A stretch of DNA of 48,272 nucleotides from Bacteroidales bacterium (GCA_028686735.1 JAQUBO010000007.1:1-48272); one strand, 5' to 3'; numbered from the stretch's first letter, positions 9,601-17,017 are shown. Notes: generated by a model from the letters alone, not told the origin. Numbers and translations are program-made.

Positions 9601-11070
9601 CGTGAAAAAAACGAGTCTATTGCAAAAATAATATTTGATAATACTCTGGTTGCACTGATGAGTGTTAAAAATATTTCTATTGGATTAACCGAAACTAATG
9701 GAACAATGTTGCCAGGTTATATGCCTTCGACATACATCTTAGGAATGTCAAATTATACTCCCGATCGTGGAATGTTTGGTCCACAAAGCACAGTAAGAAC
9801 GCCAACAATTCCATTTGTAATGGGGTGGCAGGAAGATGATTTTGGCTCATGGGCAATTAACAATAATCTTGTTACACGCGATACAACTAACATCCAGCAA
9901 TTTATGCAAACTCACAATCGTAGTTGGAATGTTAGGGCTTCGCTTGAGCCAATAAGAGACTTGCGGGTGGATCTTAATTTAACGCACACCTTTAGCGAAA
10001 ATCAAAATTTGTATTATCGTTACGGGTATGACTCTACATACAGAGACGATAGATTTATGAGAATGAACCCAACTACAAATGGTAGTTTCTCAATGTCTAT
10101 AATATCGTGGGGTACTGCATTTGAATCTATGAAGGGGGACGGTGATTATGCGTCTGCTACTTTTGATAAATTTGATGAAAATAGATTGGTTATTGCTTCG
10201 CGTCTCGCTTCACAGCGTTTAAACTATGACCCTAATGATGTGGATACGTATGGATTTCCATCAGGCTATGGAAGAACTTCGCAAGATGTCTTGATACCTG
10301 CCTTTTTGGCTGCTTATACAAATAAATCTGCGGATGCAGTTAGTCTCGAAACTTTTCCTTCTATTTTAAATGCTTTGCCAAATTGGAGAATAACCTACGA
10401 CGGATTATCGAAAATACCTAAATTGGCAAAAATATTTAGATCAGTTAATCTTAATCATGTTTATAGATCTACATTTAATATTGGCTCTTATAATACGCGA
10501 TTGTCAAATGAATATCGAGAGGCAGACGGATTTAATTATATTCGTGATGAACTCGACAATTACTATTCTAAATATCAAATAAATGGTATCAGTATCACCG
10601 AACAGTTCTCTCCTTTAATCTCAATAGATGTTACCATGGTAAATAGTTTTATTGTAAAACTGGAAGTTAAAAAGAATAGAAACCTTAACATGAGTTTTAA
10701 TAATAATCAACTTACAGAGTTTAAAAATGATGAGTTTATTATTGGTAGTGGTTATCGGTTTAAGGATGTGGAAATTATTATTAAAACTGGAGGACGACAA
10801 AGAAACTTTAAAAGCGACCTTAATATCCGACTCGATTTCTCTATCAGAAATAGCCTTACGGTAATAAGAAAACTCGAAGAAGGTTTTAACCAACCAACTA
10901 CTGGACAAAAAATATACACAATTAAAACATCTGCTGACTATGTGCTTAGCAACAGATTTAACTTAAGACTTTTCTACGATCAGGTAATAAATAAGCCAAC
11001 TTTAGGTGTTACTTATCCTACTTCTAATACAAGTTTTGGAGTTAGTTTAAGATTTACACTTGCAACTTAG
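3613..11070 (+). CDS. sprA: Type IX secretion outer-membrane channel SprA
   Basis: This 2485-residue protein fits SprA, the giant beta-barrel through which T9SS cargo crosses the outer membrane. Family-typical segments include the region around residues 195-300 (FDFNEKIQMNVVGQIGEKMK, NVQYDTEAAFDFEN, SGSQSLFGLKTEAKFGKL) and NAYIDDFEGTKTSYDL from residue 833. A lysine- and glutamate-rich insert lies at about 1910-1960. The C-terminus is rich in alternating beta strands ending RFTLAT. The frame's only suitable start is TTG at 3613, 10 bp after ruvA, and it gives a signal-peptide-like N-terminus (MIEKIFKYTFFGGIIVSLIS); the first ATG, at 3676, would remove the hydrophobic core. Cotranscription with ruvA is likely. 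The three sorting-domain proteins in this window are its expected cargo. Confidence 0.95.
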   Translation: MIEKIFKYTFFGGIIVSLISIMFPSNASINDYMGGFAIPINSNEYDDDTIKDLVLPYPIPEDNINPTQNIDNSPLYGTNPEDVQTEIIYDPETDTYIFVKKLGDEIIETPFSVSFEEYLKYDFDKAMNSYWRQRSKSDISESRDALIPKLEVGGEIFDRIFGGNVIDIKPQGSAELSFGLNISKIDNPSLPVKMQRATTFDFNEKIQMNVVGQIGEKMKINVQYDTEAAFDFENSVKIEYTGHEDEILQKIEAGNVSLPLTGTLISGSQSLFGLKTEAKFGKLTVTTIFSQQKGESSVIDVEGGAQTKEFELKADEYESNKHFFLSHYFKENYDRSLNNLPIVNSGVNITRMEVWVTNKTGRFDDSRNIVAFADLGESNINDLQSQYVIDYGAGVTTTQPPDNNANILVDIAENVPDVRDVNLVGTSLMGLNMTGGIDYEKIESARLLQSSEYTINERLGYISVNSTISSDQVLAVAYEYTVGGEVFKVGEFSNSAIVAPQALVVKLIKGTSFTPRQKSWDLMMKNIYNIGAYQLGSEDFWLDIYYNNDKTGTEINFLPAGKIDSTRLLTVMNLDNLNNQLDPFPDGIFDFIDQLTVNTSNGRIIFPVREPFGSHLLSEITGGDVTLNEEAEPFVFQELYDSTQSTARQIAEKNKFRIKGKYKSSGGSDIALNAINIPQGSVSVTAGAAQLVENVHYTVDYNLGRVKIIDPGILEARTPIRISLESNSMFNMQTKTLIGSHFNYELSKDFNFGATILHLTEKPLTQKVSIGDEPISNTIWGVNTSYRTEVPFLTKAIDFIPFIETKEMSTITVTGEFAHLIPGHSKAIEKEGNAYIDDFEGTKTSYDLKSHIAWTLASTPADSSMFEESQLLNDLEYGYNRAKLAWYVVDPFFHRSTSPVSVEDRSSQYVREIYEKELFPNRESESNLPTNMAALNLAFYPNERGPYNYDVVGIDENGFLDNPQTRWGGVMRQLQTTDFEESNIEYIEFWVMDPFVEDSLNTGGDLYFNLGDVSEDVLKDGRKSFEQGLPTPFSDHPVDSTVWGYVPLMQSLVNAFDNDPEARIAQDVGLDGMGDEKEREYFYDAYLKGIEELYGVNSIAYQKAYDDPSSDNFHHYRGSDFDDEGKNILERYKLFNGLEGNSPPAEYATESYSTSGPTTPNVEDINRDNTLSESENFFQYRVSIRKEDLVVGQNYITDKVETSTSLANDETSKVTWYQFKIPVYDYDKRVGNITDFKSIRFMRMYMHRFSSPTVLRFATLSLVRGEWRKYNASFMQPGEYIVDELSETPFDVGAVNIEENSSKTPVNYILPPNINRQIDPMNPQMRQLNEQSMTLKVCGLQDGDARAVFKNVNLDVRKYLRLKMFIHAEEVPGEGALRDGDISVFVRLGTDYKNNYYEYEIPLKVTPAGYYDGTLDEMAADRYIVWPEENDLNLEFELLQLVKQNRNDLMRTGDPNVSLTRLYSMIDGERKVSVMGNPNLSNVQTIMIGVRNPKKISPTDDDDGLTKCAEVWVNELRLTDFDEKGGWAANARVTAKLADFGSVTVAGATSKPGFGAINSTIGERQKEEINRVDISSNFELGKFFPEKLNVRVPMYVGYSQNVANPEYNPLDPDIPFKVALSDPTLSQEYKDSLRHIAQDYNQRKSLNFTNVKVNKTKGKPQIYDLANWSLSYGYNEVFERNVNTVFKTHKAYTGALFYNYNATPKIVEPFKNIKLFNNKAFRIIKDFNFYYLPSQLSFRTNMNRNYGETQLRNIYNSSLPLPISINKDFTWTRQYDLKYNFSKSLKFNFSATNNARIDEAQGRIFKDDPLYDIKRDTLFESLGNGGRNTQYHHQWDVTYNIPINKIPVFNWITGNARYSGTYDWTAAPQLADTSLHIGNTLQNGNSMSLNTQFNLLSLYNKIDYLDEINKKYRGRRARRAPKKEIETVTYEQAVGKIKKEKEKKITHKLKTEDITIVVRTAEGKEIKGETKIIDANRASFTPEENAEDLTFVVTGKREKNESIAKIIFDNTLVALMSVKNISIGLTETNGTMLPGYMPSTYILGMSNYTPDRGMFGPQSTVRTPTIPFVMGWQEDDFGSWAINNNLVTRDTTNIQQFMQTHNRSWNVRASLEPIRDLRVDLNLTHTFSENQNLYYRYGYDSTYRDDRFMRMNPTTNGSFSMSIISWGTAFESMKGDGDYASATFDKFDENRLVIASRLASQRLNYDPNDVDTYGFPSGYGRTSQDVLIPAFLAAYTNKSADAVSLETFPSILNALPNWRITYDGLSKIPKLAKIFRSVNLNHVYRSTFNIGSYNTRLSNEYREADGFNYIRDELDNYYSKYQINGISITEQFSPLISIDVTMVNSFIVKLEVKKNRNLNMSFNNNQLTEFKNDEFIIGSGYRFKDVEIIIKTGGRQRNFKSDLNIRLDFSIRNSLTVIRKLEEGFNQPTTGQKIYTIKTSADYVLSNRFNLRLFYDQVINKPTLGVTYPTSNTSFGVSLRFTLAT

Positions 11071-11134
11071 AAAAATTATTATTTACTTTGAATGATTTTA
11101 TTAATTTTATAAACAACATTAAAATATTAAAACA

Positions 11135-11515
11135 ATGAACTTTCCCGAAAATTTAAAGTACACTCAATCCCACGAATGGGTGCGTGTTGAAGGTAATGAG
11201 GCTTATGTCGGAATTACAGAGTTTGCTGCAACTAGTCTTGGCGATATAGTTTTTATCGAAATTGAAACCGAAGGCGAAAAACTTGATAAAGGTGAGGCTT
11301 ATGGTACTATTGAGGCTGTTAAAACTGTTTCAGATTCTTATATGCCACTTAATGGTGAGGTAATAGAAGTTAATGAAAATGCACTTGATGACCCTGCATT
11401 AGTAAATAAAGACTGTTATGGCGACGGTTGGCTTATTAAAATAAAACTTGATAATGCTGCAGATGCTGACGCTCTTATGGATAATAAAGCGTATGCTGAA
11501 ATAGCAAAAGACTAA
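11135..11515 (+). CDS. gcvH: Glycine cleavage system H protein
   Basis: The 126-residue protein carries the lipoylated swinging arm of the glycine cleavage complex, shuttling the aminomethyl group between the P, T and L proteins in the cytoplasm. The lipoyl lysine is K63 in IEAVKTVSDSY, preceded by GEAYGTIE. The N-terminus (LKYTQSHEWVRVEG) and C-terminus (DGWLIKIKL) are canonical. The gene is monocistronic by context: 64 bp after sprA and followed by a clear intrinsic terminator. The other gcv genes are not in the window. H proteins can also donate lipoyl groups to other enzymes. Confidence 0.96.
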   Translation: MNFPENLKYTQSHEWVRVEGNEAYVGITEFAATSLGDIVFIEIETEGEKLDKGEAYGTIEAVKTVSDSYMPLNGEVIEVNENALDDPALVNKDCYGDGWLIKIKLDNAADADALMDNKAYAEIAKD

Positions 11516-11536
11516 AGGTATTTTATAAACATTTAG

Positions 11537-11567
11537 GAAAGCTCTTTAATAGGAGCTTTCTTTTTCT
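11537..11567 (+). terminator. Intrinsic terminator after gcvH
   Basis: GAAAGCTC (11537-11544) and GAGCTTTC (11553-11560) form a perfect 8-bp stem with an 8-nt loop, followed at once by a T-rich run. It lies 21 bp after the gcvH stop. Confidence 0.85.
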
Positions 11568-11581
11568 TAAGTAATCAATTT

Positions 11582-12301
11582 ATGAAAGATTGTGTGATTT
11601 ATGCACTTATTTTATCTGGTGGTGCTGGTAACCGTTTTGGAGATTATGTACCAAAACAATTTGCCGATGTTTATGGGAAAACGATCCTTGATTATTGCAT
11701 TACAAATTTTAATAGACACCCAGATATTGACAAAATTGTTGTCGTAAGTAATCCTGAGCATATTCAACGAACAATGCAAATTGCTAATAACTCAAAGTTT
11801 AAAAAGATAACAGCAATTGTTGAAGGTGGTGCAACAAGGGGAGAGTCTTCTTTTATTGGTCTTAAAGAAATTTTTCAAACCGAAAAAACCGAGAAAAATA
11901 TTAAAGTCCTCATTCAAGATGCTGTCAGACCTAATACAAAAATAGATGTTATTGATAAAGTGATAAAAGCACTTAATCATAATAACGCAGTATCGGTTGC
12001 CATACCATCTACAGATACTATTTATATTGCTAATGAAAATAATTGCTTAGAATCTATTCCTGATCGAACTAAACTTTATAATGCACAAACTCCTCAAGGT
12101 TTTGTGTTTGATGTTATTTATGGAGCATATCAGCAATTACAAAAAGTAAACAGATTTAAACTTACCGATGATTGTAGTATTATCCATAAAGTATATCCAG
12201 ATGAGAAAATTGAAATTATCGAAGGTGATAATAGTAATATAAAAATTACTTTTTCAGAAGATCTTGAGCAATTTAGACAAATTTTAAAGATGAAATCTTA
12301 A
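11582..12301 (+). CDS. ispD: IspD/TarI-family cytidylyltransferase
   Basis: The 239-residue nucleotidyltransferase transfers CMP from CTP to a sugar-alcohol phosphate. The signature LSGGAGNRFGDYVPKQF (residues about 10-26) holds the CTP-binding loop, followed by IQDAVRPN (about 116-123) and NAQTPQGF (about 168-175), as in 2-C-methyl-D-erythritol 4-phosphate cytidylyltransferase of the MEP isoprenoid pathway. The first loop has SGG where IspD usually has AAG, a feature also seen in TarI-like ribitol- or alditol-phosphate cytidylyltransferases, so the exact substrate is uncertain. The stop codon overlaps the convergent kinase gene by 4 bp. A terminator separates it from gcvH. Confidence 0.75.
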   Translation: MKDCVIYALILSGGAGNRFGDYVPKQFADVYGKTILDYCITNFNRHPDIDKIVVVSNPEHIQRTMQIANNSKFKKITAIVEGGATRGESSFIGLKEIFQTEKTEKNIKVLIQDAVRPNTKIDVIDKVIKALNHNNAVSVAIPSTDTIYIANENNCLESIPDRTKLYNAQTPQGFVFDVIYGAYQQLQKVNRFKLTDDCSIIHKVYPDEKIEIIEGDNSNIKITFSEDLEQFRQILKMKS

Positions 12302-13290
12302 AACTCCTCCAGAAATTCTTTAGGGTCTATAGGAACAACTCCAGTTTTTTCGCAAACAAGTCCCCCAGCAATATTAGAAAGATTTGCAATCTCTTTAAGC
12401 GAAGCACCAGCTGCTAATAATAATGCGGCAAGGCTAATAACAGTGTCTCCTGCACCCGAAACATCCGAAATGTCCCGAATTTCGGCAGGCAAATGCAAAT
12501 TCTCAACTCCGTTCGCAATAAATACGCCCAACTCCGATAATGTAATCATTAAAATTTCTATACCTTGATTATTTAAAAACTCACTAGCATGTTCTTGTAG
12601 TATATCAAGTTTGTTTTTATCAATATCGGATTTAGTCCCTTCAGTAAATTCTTTAAAATTAGGTTTAAATAAACTTACATTTTTGTAAAAATAAAAATTA
12701 TTCTTTTTTGGATCTACGCAAGTAGGAATATTCTTTTCATTAGCAATTTTGACAATTTTGACAATTAGCTCTTCAGACAGAACGCCTTTATCGTAATCCT
12801 CAAAAATAATAGCATCAATTTTCTGCGTTTTAATAATTTCTACAAATTTCTGTAACAATATATTACTAAACTCTTTACCAACAAAGTGAGAATGTTCATC
12901 ATCAACTCTCAAAAGATGTTGACCGCCACTAATTACTCTTGTTTTAACTGTAGTTTTACGTAAATTACTTACAATTATTCCCTCATTTCTAAGATTTTTG
13001 GCTGTTAGTAAATCTTTAAAAATTTTACCTTTTTCATCTTCCCCAATAACAGAACACAAAATAGCCTCAGCACCTAATGCCCGAATATTTAAAGCCACAT
13101 TTGCAGCACCACCTAGTCGATATTCCCTTTCGGTAACAGAAACTATCGGAATGGGGGCTTCGGGAGAAATGCGATTTACCTTTCCCACCAAGTAAGAGTC
13201 AACCATTACATCACCAATTATCAAAACTTTCATTTTCTTAAAAGCTTCTAAATAATTTTGCACATCTGTCTTTTTTAATCTCATAGCCAA
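12298..13290 (-). CDS. rfaE1: D-glycero-beta-D-manno-heptose-7-phosphate kinase (RfaE1/HldE kinase domain)
   Basis: This is a 330-residue PfkB-family kinase. It has the N-terminal segment VLIIGDVMVDSYLVGKVNRI followed by SPEAPIPIV, typical of the HldE kinase half; GGAANVALNIRALGAE; and the PfkB ATP signature DVSGAGDTVISLAALLLAAG with the catalytic Asp (about 275-294). It would phosphorylate heptose 7-phosphate at C1 for ADP-heptose synthesis used in lipopolysaccharide core. The C-terminal adenylyltransferase half of E. coli HldE is absent, so a separate RfaE2-like protein is expected elsewhere. Translation starts near 13290 or at the second Met (13284). The gene lies 16 bp downstream of the SIMPL-like gene and is probably cotranscribed with it. 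Confidence 0.88.
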   Translation of the reverse strand: MAMRLKKTDVQNYLEAFKKMKVLIIGDVMVDSYLVGKVNRISPEAPIPIVSVTEREYRLGGAANVALNIRALGAEAILCSVIGEDEKGKIFKDLLTAKNLRNEGIIVSNLRKTTVKTRVISGGQHLLRVDDEHSHFVGKEFSNILLQKFVEIIKTQKIDAIIFEDYDKGVLSEELIVKIVKIANEKNIPTCVDPKKNNFYFYKNVSLFKPNFKEFTEGTKSDIDKNKLDILQEHASEFLNNQGIEILMITLSELGVFIANGVENLHLPAEIRDISDVSGAGDTVISLAALLLAAGASLKEIANLSNIAGGLVCEKTGVVPIDPKEFLEEF

Positions 13291-13306
13291 ATTCTTATAT
13301 ATATTG

Positions 13307-14254
13307 TTATTGTTCTTTCTTTAGAACAAATTTTATTTTTACTGTTTGCGAAAATTGAACAACAGGGATAATTAAATCAGGATTAATAATAATATCATAA
13401 TGGTTATACGGAAGTTTATTGTAAAAAATATTTATTGTTTCGTTAGGGTTAATAAGATTCATTTCGATGTCTCCATCGTTTAGTGCATCGTAATTTGTCG
13501 GCATGTATGAGGTAAAAGAAGAGTATCTTTGAATAGGATATATGCATGAGTTTGTCTCCTCCATCGAAGTGTAATCTGCTTTAAACTGAAGCCCCATGTT
13601 TTTATGGTCTTCGACTTTTAGGTTTATAAGTTTTATACATTCTCTTCTGATACTGTCATAAATTGTTTTATGATCATTGACAATATAATCTACTCTAATA
13701 ATATCATATATTTCATTTTTTGCAGCTAGTTTTAGATATTTATCAGCTAATTGATAATCGGTATATCTAATATGAATATTCTTTTTTATTTCAAAGCCTT
13801 TAGGGATTTCGACATATTTTGTACTAAAAAGTTTTTTCTCTTTCTCGCGAACAAGTATTGGTGTTTGTGAAATAAAATCAACATAAATATCATCAGGCTT
13901 AATATCACATTCCGTTATATATGTCTTTATTCTTTGATCAATTAACTCAAAGCAGGTTTCGAGATTATTAGATATTTGCGAAAGCCCAAGAGTCAGTATA
14001 TATGTGTCGGCTGGTACATTCATTAGTGCCTTTGCTTCGATATAAATTACTGTATCGTTTGTAGAGTAGTAATAAGTTGGCTGGGCATAAGCATTGGCTT
14101 GTTCATAATTGCTTAAGGTCGTGTTATCATCATAATAGCCTCCAGTATCGGAGTAAGAACTTCTTTTACTTTGAAAAGCCCAATTCCCTGCCCCCTGTGC
14201 AAAAGAATTTATTGTTAGTGTCATTATTGTGACATACAAAAATATGTTTTTCAT
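13307..14254 (-). CDS. Exported SIMPL (DUF541)-like protein
   Basis: The 315-residue protein has a signal peptide (MKNIFLYVTIMTLTINSFAQ) and a Ser/Tyr/Asn-rich linker to about residue 70. The region from about 70 to 235 resembles the SIMPL/DUF541 fold: EAKALMNVPADTYILTLGLS, IKPDDIYVDFISQTPI, KNIHIRYTDYQLADKYLKLA. SIMPL proteins act in the envelope of Gram-negative bacteria with poorly defined roles. The C-terminal 80 residues are not recognised. A TAnnTTTG element reads toward it from 14285-14278. It is first in a likely pair with the heptose kinase gene. Assignment is by motif feel and should be treated as moderate. Confidence 0.55.
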   Translation of the reverse strand: MKNIFLYVTIMTLTINSFAQGAGNWAFQSKRSSYSDTGGYYDDNTTLSNYEQANAYAQPTYYYSTNDTVIYIEAKALMNVPADTYILTLGLSQISNNLETCFELIDQRIKTYITECDIKPDDIYVDFISQTPILVREKEKKLFSTKYVEIPKGFEIKKNIHIRYTDYQLADKYLKLAAKNEIYDIIRVDYIVNDHKTIYDSIRRECIKLINLKVEDHKNMGLQFKADYTSMEETNSCIYPIQRYSSFTSYMPTNYDALNDGDIEMNLINPNETINIFYNKLPYNHYDIIINPDLIIPVVQFSQTVKIKFVLKKEQ

Positions 14255-14277
14255 AGTTTTTTTATTTTGTTTGACCT

Positions 14278-14285
14278 CAAAAATA
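14278..14285 (-). promoter_or_regulatory. TAnnTTTG -7 element for the SIMPL-like gene
   Basis: On the minus strand the sequence is TATTTTTG, 23 bp before the ATG at 14254. Confidence 0.5.
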
Positions 14286-14405
14286 ACTAAATATTATTAA
14301 ATTGTGTTAAATTAGGAATAATTTGTTAATCTATATTAATAGTGTCTTATTATTAACAATCTAGTAATCTGTTGTTTAATGACAGATTTAAGACTTTATA
14401 ATTAC

Positions 14406-14438
14406 ATAGTTCTCACTGTTAGTAATAATAAGGTCTAG
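14406..14438 (+). repeat. 33-nt intergenic motif, copy C
   Basis: The unit starts ATAG, has the core TCTCACTGTTAGTAA and ends TAG, 33 nt with no gaps relative to the copies at 2853 and 26274. It lies at the edge of the large hairpin-rich intergenic block. Confidence 0.5.
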
Positions 14439-14457
14439 CTTTGTGTTTTAGCTAAAT

Positions 14458-15107
14458 TCAGAACAACAGACCCAAGCGGATTTATGATGATACCATTTTA
14501 TACTTTAACGTAAGATTGTTATTAGGAAATTTAGTTCCGGTAATATTAATCTACGAAGCAGTCCTCAAGCATCTTAATACCAACCCCCTTACGTTATGTG
14601 TTTGAAGACAGTTTCCTGAGACCATAGGGCAAACAAATACACAAAACAACTGAACTCAATGCATTGTGTGTCGTAGCCGAAATAAAGTTAATTATTATAT
14701 ATGTGGTGCTTTAGGATTATATGATATAAAATTATAAGCTGCCCTTTCAGGACGCAAATTCAGTTAGTTCATGGAAACGAGGCGTTGCCTCGTTTTAATT
14801 TAAATCAGACTTTCAGCCTGATTTAGAGTATGCATCGCTTTTGCCAAAAGCAAGATTTGTATCCCTAAGGCTGAAAGCCTGATTTATTATAACCAGACGC
14901 GAAGCTTCTGGTTATTAATCTAATACAAATGGCGTCCTGAAAGGGCAGCTTAACATATATATACATAGGTTTAGAAATCATGATAGTCTTTTTGCCTCGT
15001 TTTAGTATCTTTTTAAAATCCTATCACCAGTGAATAAGTATTCCTGTAATCATCTAATTTACAAGCAATTAAATGAATTTAAAATAATTATGGGTCAGTT
15101 GTTCTGA
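14458..15107. repeat. Hairpin-rich intergenic unit framed by a 17-bp inverted repeat
   Basis: The 960-bp gap 14255-15214 has no credible gene. Its centre is bounded by TCAGAACAACAGACCCA (14458-14474) and its near-perfect inverse TGGGTCAGTTGTTCTGA (15091-15107), one mismatch in 17. Inside lie a stem with perfect 9-bp ends, TAACGTAAG (14506-14514) and CTTACGTTA (14588-14596), extendable imperfectly inward to about 20 bp; a small GGAA/TTCC hairpin within it; and the 218-bp nested palindrome described separately. The rest of the gap (to 15214) shows nothing I recognise. It may be a non-autonomous mobile element or several stacked ones. Confidence 0.5.
14735..14952. repeat. 218-bp nested-palindrome element with perfect 21-bp terminal inverted repeats
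   Basis: The first 21 bases (14735-14755, core AGCTGCCCTTTCAGGACGC) are the exact reverse complement of the last 21 (14932-14952). Within are further palindromes: ACGAGGC/GCCTCGT around 14778-14794, AATCAG/CTGATT around 14804-14823, CTTTCAGCCTGATTTA near 14810 mirrored as GGCTGAAAGCCTGATT near 14869, and AACCAGA/TTCTGGTT around 14891-14913. This hairpin-in-hairpin layout, with no coding potential, resembles REP/BIME-type units mobilised by REP-associated (Y1) transposases. No transposase gene is adjacent. Confidence 0.75.
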
Positions 15108-15214
15108 AATTACCAACTGCGATGCAATACTAATGATTTGTCGAACTGTGTCTCGAGACTACGGTTCTTTGTTTTGGATTTGCAGCTCAAAGCACAATAA
15201 TATGGGATAATTAT

Positions 15215-16258
15215 TTACTTTATAACAGCTATTTTTTTAGTATATCTTTTGCCAGCAGAATTTGTTACTACAACAAAATAAACACCTTTAGGGATGCTTT
15301 GCAGACTAATTGTAGTGTTTTGTTGCATTGTAGTGCTGATTAGTGCTCTGCCACTAATATCGCTTAAAAAAACAAAGCTTTCGCTATTTTCACTTGTGTT
15401 TTGCTTTATCTCAATATAGTTTTTTGCTGGGTTCGGGTAAACCTGAATAAATGTGCTTGTTAGTTGAGCATAACTTGTTTGATAATCTGGATCCCATATA
15501 GCATCAGCCCAAGTAGGATTATCAATAAACGGATTACGATTGTATTGATAATCATGAATCGCATTGTTTCTATCAATCTCCTTTTGAGAAACAGGATCGC
15601 TATGATGCCATTCTAACAACATTTCTCTTGTCCAATTAGTAAAATCATTTCCACTAAAAGATTCACCAGACCAATTTGATATAACGTCCATATAACGAGT
15701 AGCTGAATAAAAATAAATTCGTGCAAAATCGCCTTTATACTCATCAGCAGGTTCAAAAACAGTTCCACTGTATCCAGGATAAGTGCATGAGCCACGTTTC
15801 GCAGTACCATAAGTTGTTCCTGAGTTACACTCACCATAAGGATAATTAGAACGGTAGCCGTTTACTTTCCCGTCAGTTGGCACTATATGGTGTGCATCAG
15901 ATACCATCGGGCTTGCATCATTAAACCAACTCTTAGGAACGGTATGCTCTCTATTATAACAATCGCATATATTTTGATAACTACCACACTGGTCATTGCC
16001 AAAAGTAAAAGTACACGTAGAATACATATCCCAAATCTTACCGTCTGGGCGTAAATCAGAATCCTCATATACGCTCCACAACCCATTGTATGACACAACG
16101 TTATGTCCATCAATAATATTATGGAGAGATTGTCGTAGTGCATCTCCTTCTAGGCCTTCTGCACTATCATAATAACCGGCAGGAATTTGTGCAAATAAAG
16201 AGATACTTATTAATATAGAGATAAATCCTGCGGTAATTTTTAAAATTAGTTCTTTCAT
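15215..16258 (-). CDS. Secreted endonuclease I family nuclease with T9SS type A sorting domain
   Basis: The 347-residue protein has a signal peptide (about residues 1-23), an endonuclease I domain (about 25-255) and a C-terminal sorting domain (from VYPNPAKNYIEIKQ to YTKKIAVIK). The His-Me finger active-site region is REHTVPKSWF, followed by DAHHIVPTDGKVNGYRSNYP, which holds metal-binding and fold-defining residues. The family cleaves DNA or RNA non-specifically outside the cell. Here it should be exported through SprA, for nutrient scavenging or matrix DNA breakdown (inference). A TATATTCG box lies about 32 bp upstream on the minus strand. It is preceded downstream by the hairpin-rich block and does not appear to be in an operon. 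Confidence 0.92.
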   Translation of the reverse strand: MKELILKITAGFISILISISLFAQIPAGYYDSAEGLEGDALRQSLHNIIDGHNVVSYNGLWSVYEDSDLRPDGKIWDMYSTCTFTFGNDQCGSYQNICDCYNREHTVPKSWFNDASPMVSDAHHIVPTDGKVNGYRSNYPYGECNSGTTYGTAKRGSCTYPGYSGTVFEPADEYKGDFARIYFYSATRYMDVISNWSGESFSGNDFTNWTREMLLEWHHSDPVSQKEIDRNNAIHDYQYNRNPFIDNPTWADAIWDPDYQTSYAQLTSTFIQVYPNPAKNYIEIKQNTSENSESFVFLSDISGRALISTTMQQNTTISLQSIPKGVYFVVVTNSAGKRYTKKIAVIK

Positions 16259-16324
16259 TATTTTTTATTTTTATTATTTGGTAAAAATCCGAATATAAAT
16301 TTATAATTTAGTTTATTATATTCG

Positions 16325-16906
16325 CTACTGCAAACTTAATGCTATTTTTTTTATAATTGTAGGAAAATATTTGTGTTCCAGCTTATGAACTTTGCAGGCA
16401 ATAGAAATTGGAGACTCACCAGGCTCAATTTTTACAGTTTTCTGAAAGATAATTGCTCCATCATCATATTTTTCGTTAACATAATGTATCGTTATTCCTG
16501 TAATGGTATCTAGATTTTCGGATACAGCTTTATGAACTGCGTCACCATACATTCCTTTTCCACCATATTTAGGTAATAGTGCTGGGTGTATATTTATGAT
16601 TGCATTCGGATATTTTTTTATTAAATTCGAAGGAATTAGCCATAAAAATCCTGCTAAAACGATTAAATCGACTTTTTTCTGACATAAATACTGCAAAATT
16701 ATGTCTGATTCATAAAAATTTGCCCTGTTAAACACCAAAATATCCGTCTTTAGTTTTTTGGCTCTGTCAATGACACCTGCATTGTTGTTATTGCATAGGA
16801 TACAGCTAACTGTAATATCAGGGATATCGGTAAAATAGTTTATTATTTTTTCGGCGTTAGTGCCTGTGCCAGAGGCAAATATGGCTATTTTAACATTTCT
16901 CTTCAT
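16325..16906 (-). CDS. purN: Phosphoribosylglycinamide formyltransferase
   Basis: The 193-residue enzyme transfers a formyl group from 10-formyltetrahydrofolate to GAR, the third step of purine synthesis. Visible family motifs are FASGTGTNAEKII (phosphate-binding loop), NNNNAGVIDRAKKL, AGFLWLIP, INIHPALLPKYGGKGMYG with the catalytic Asn and His, and GITIHYVNEKYDDGAIIFQ with the catalytic Asp. The length fits short PurN proteins. It is transcribed away from acpP across a 153-bp divergent intergenic region, a neighbourhood seen in other Bacteroidota. Confidence 0.95.
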   Translation of the reverse strand: MKRNVKIAIFASGTGTNAEKIINYFTDIPDITVSCILCNNNNAGVIDRAKKLKTDILVFNRANFYESDIILQYLCQKKVDLIVLAGFLWLIPSNLIKKYPNAIINIHPALLPKYGGKGMYGDAVHKAVSENLDTITGITIHYVNEKYDDGAIIFQKTVKIEPGESPISIACKVHKLEHKYFPTIIKKIALSLQ

Positions 16907-16985
16907 AATTTGTTAATTATCTAGTTGTTACTATACTGATAGTCAATCACTTGACTTAATTGTTAATAAAATACTTACTAAAAGG

Positions 16986-17017
16986 TTTGACCATAATAAA
17001 TCATTTTCGTTAATTTG
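16986..17017 (+). promoter_or_regulatory. Promoter of acpP-fabF-rnc
   Basis: TTTG at 16986-16989 and TAATTTG at 17011-17017 stand 21 bp apart, close to the Bacteroidota -33/-7 arrangement, though the -7 box has one base fewer than TAnnTTTG. It lies 42 bp before the acpP ATG. Confidence 0.45.

Noticed and set aside
12298-12301. Four-base convergent overlap of the IspD-like and kinase genes as a regulatory feature
   Set aside because: Short tail-to-tail overlaps are common in compact genomes, so nothing supports a regulatory role here.
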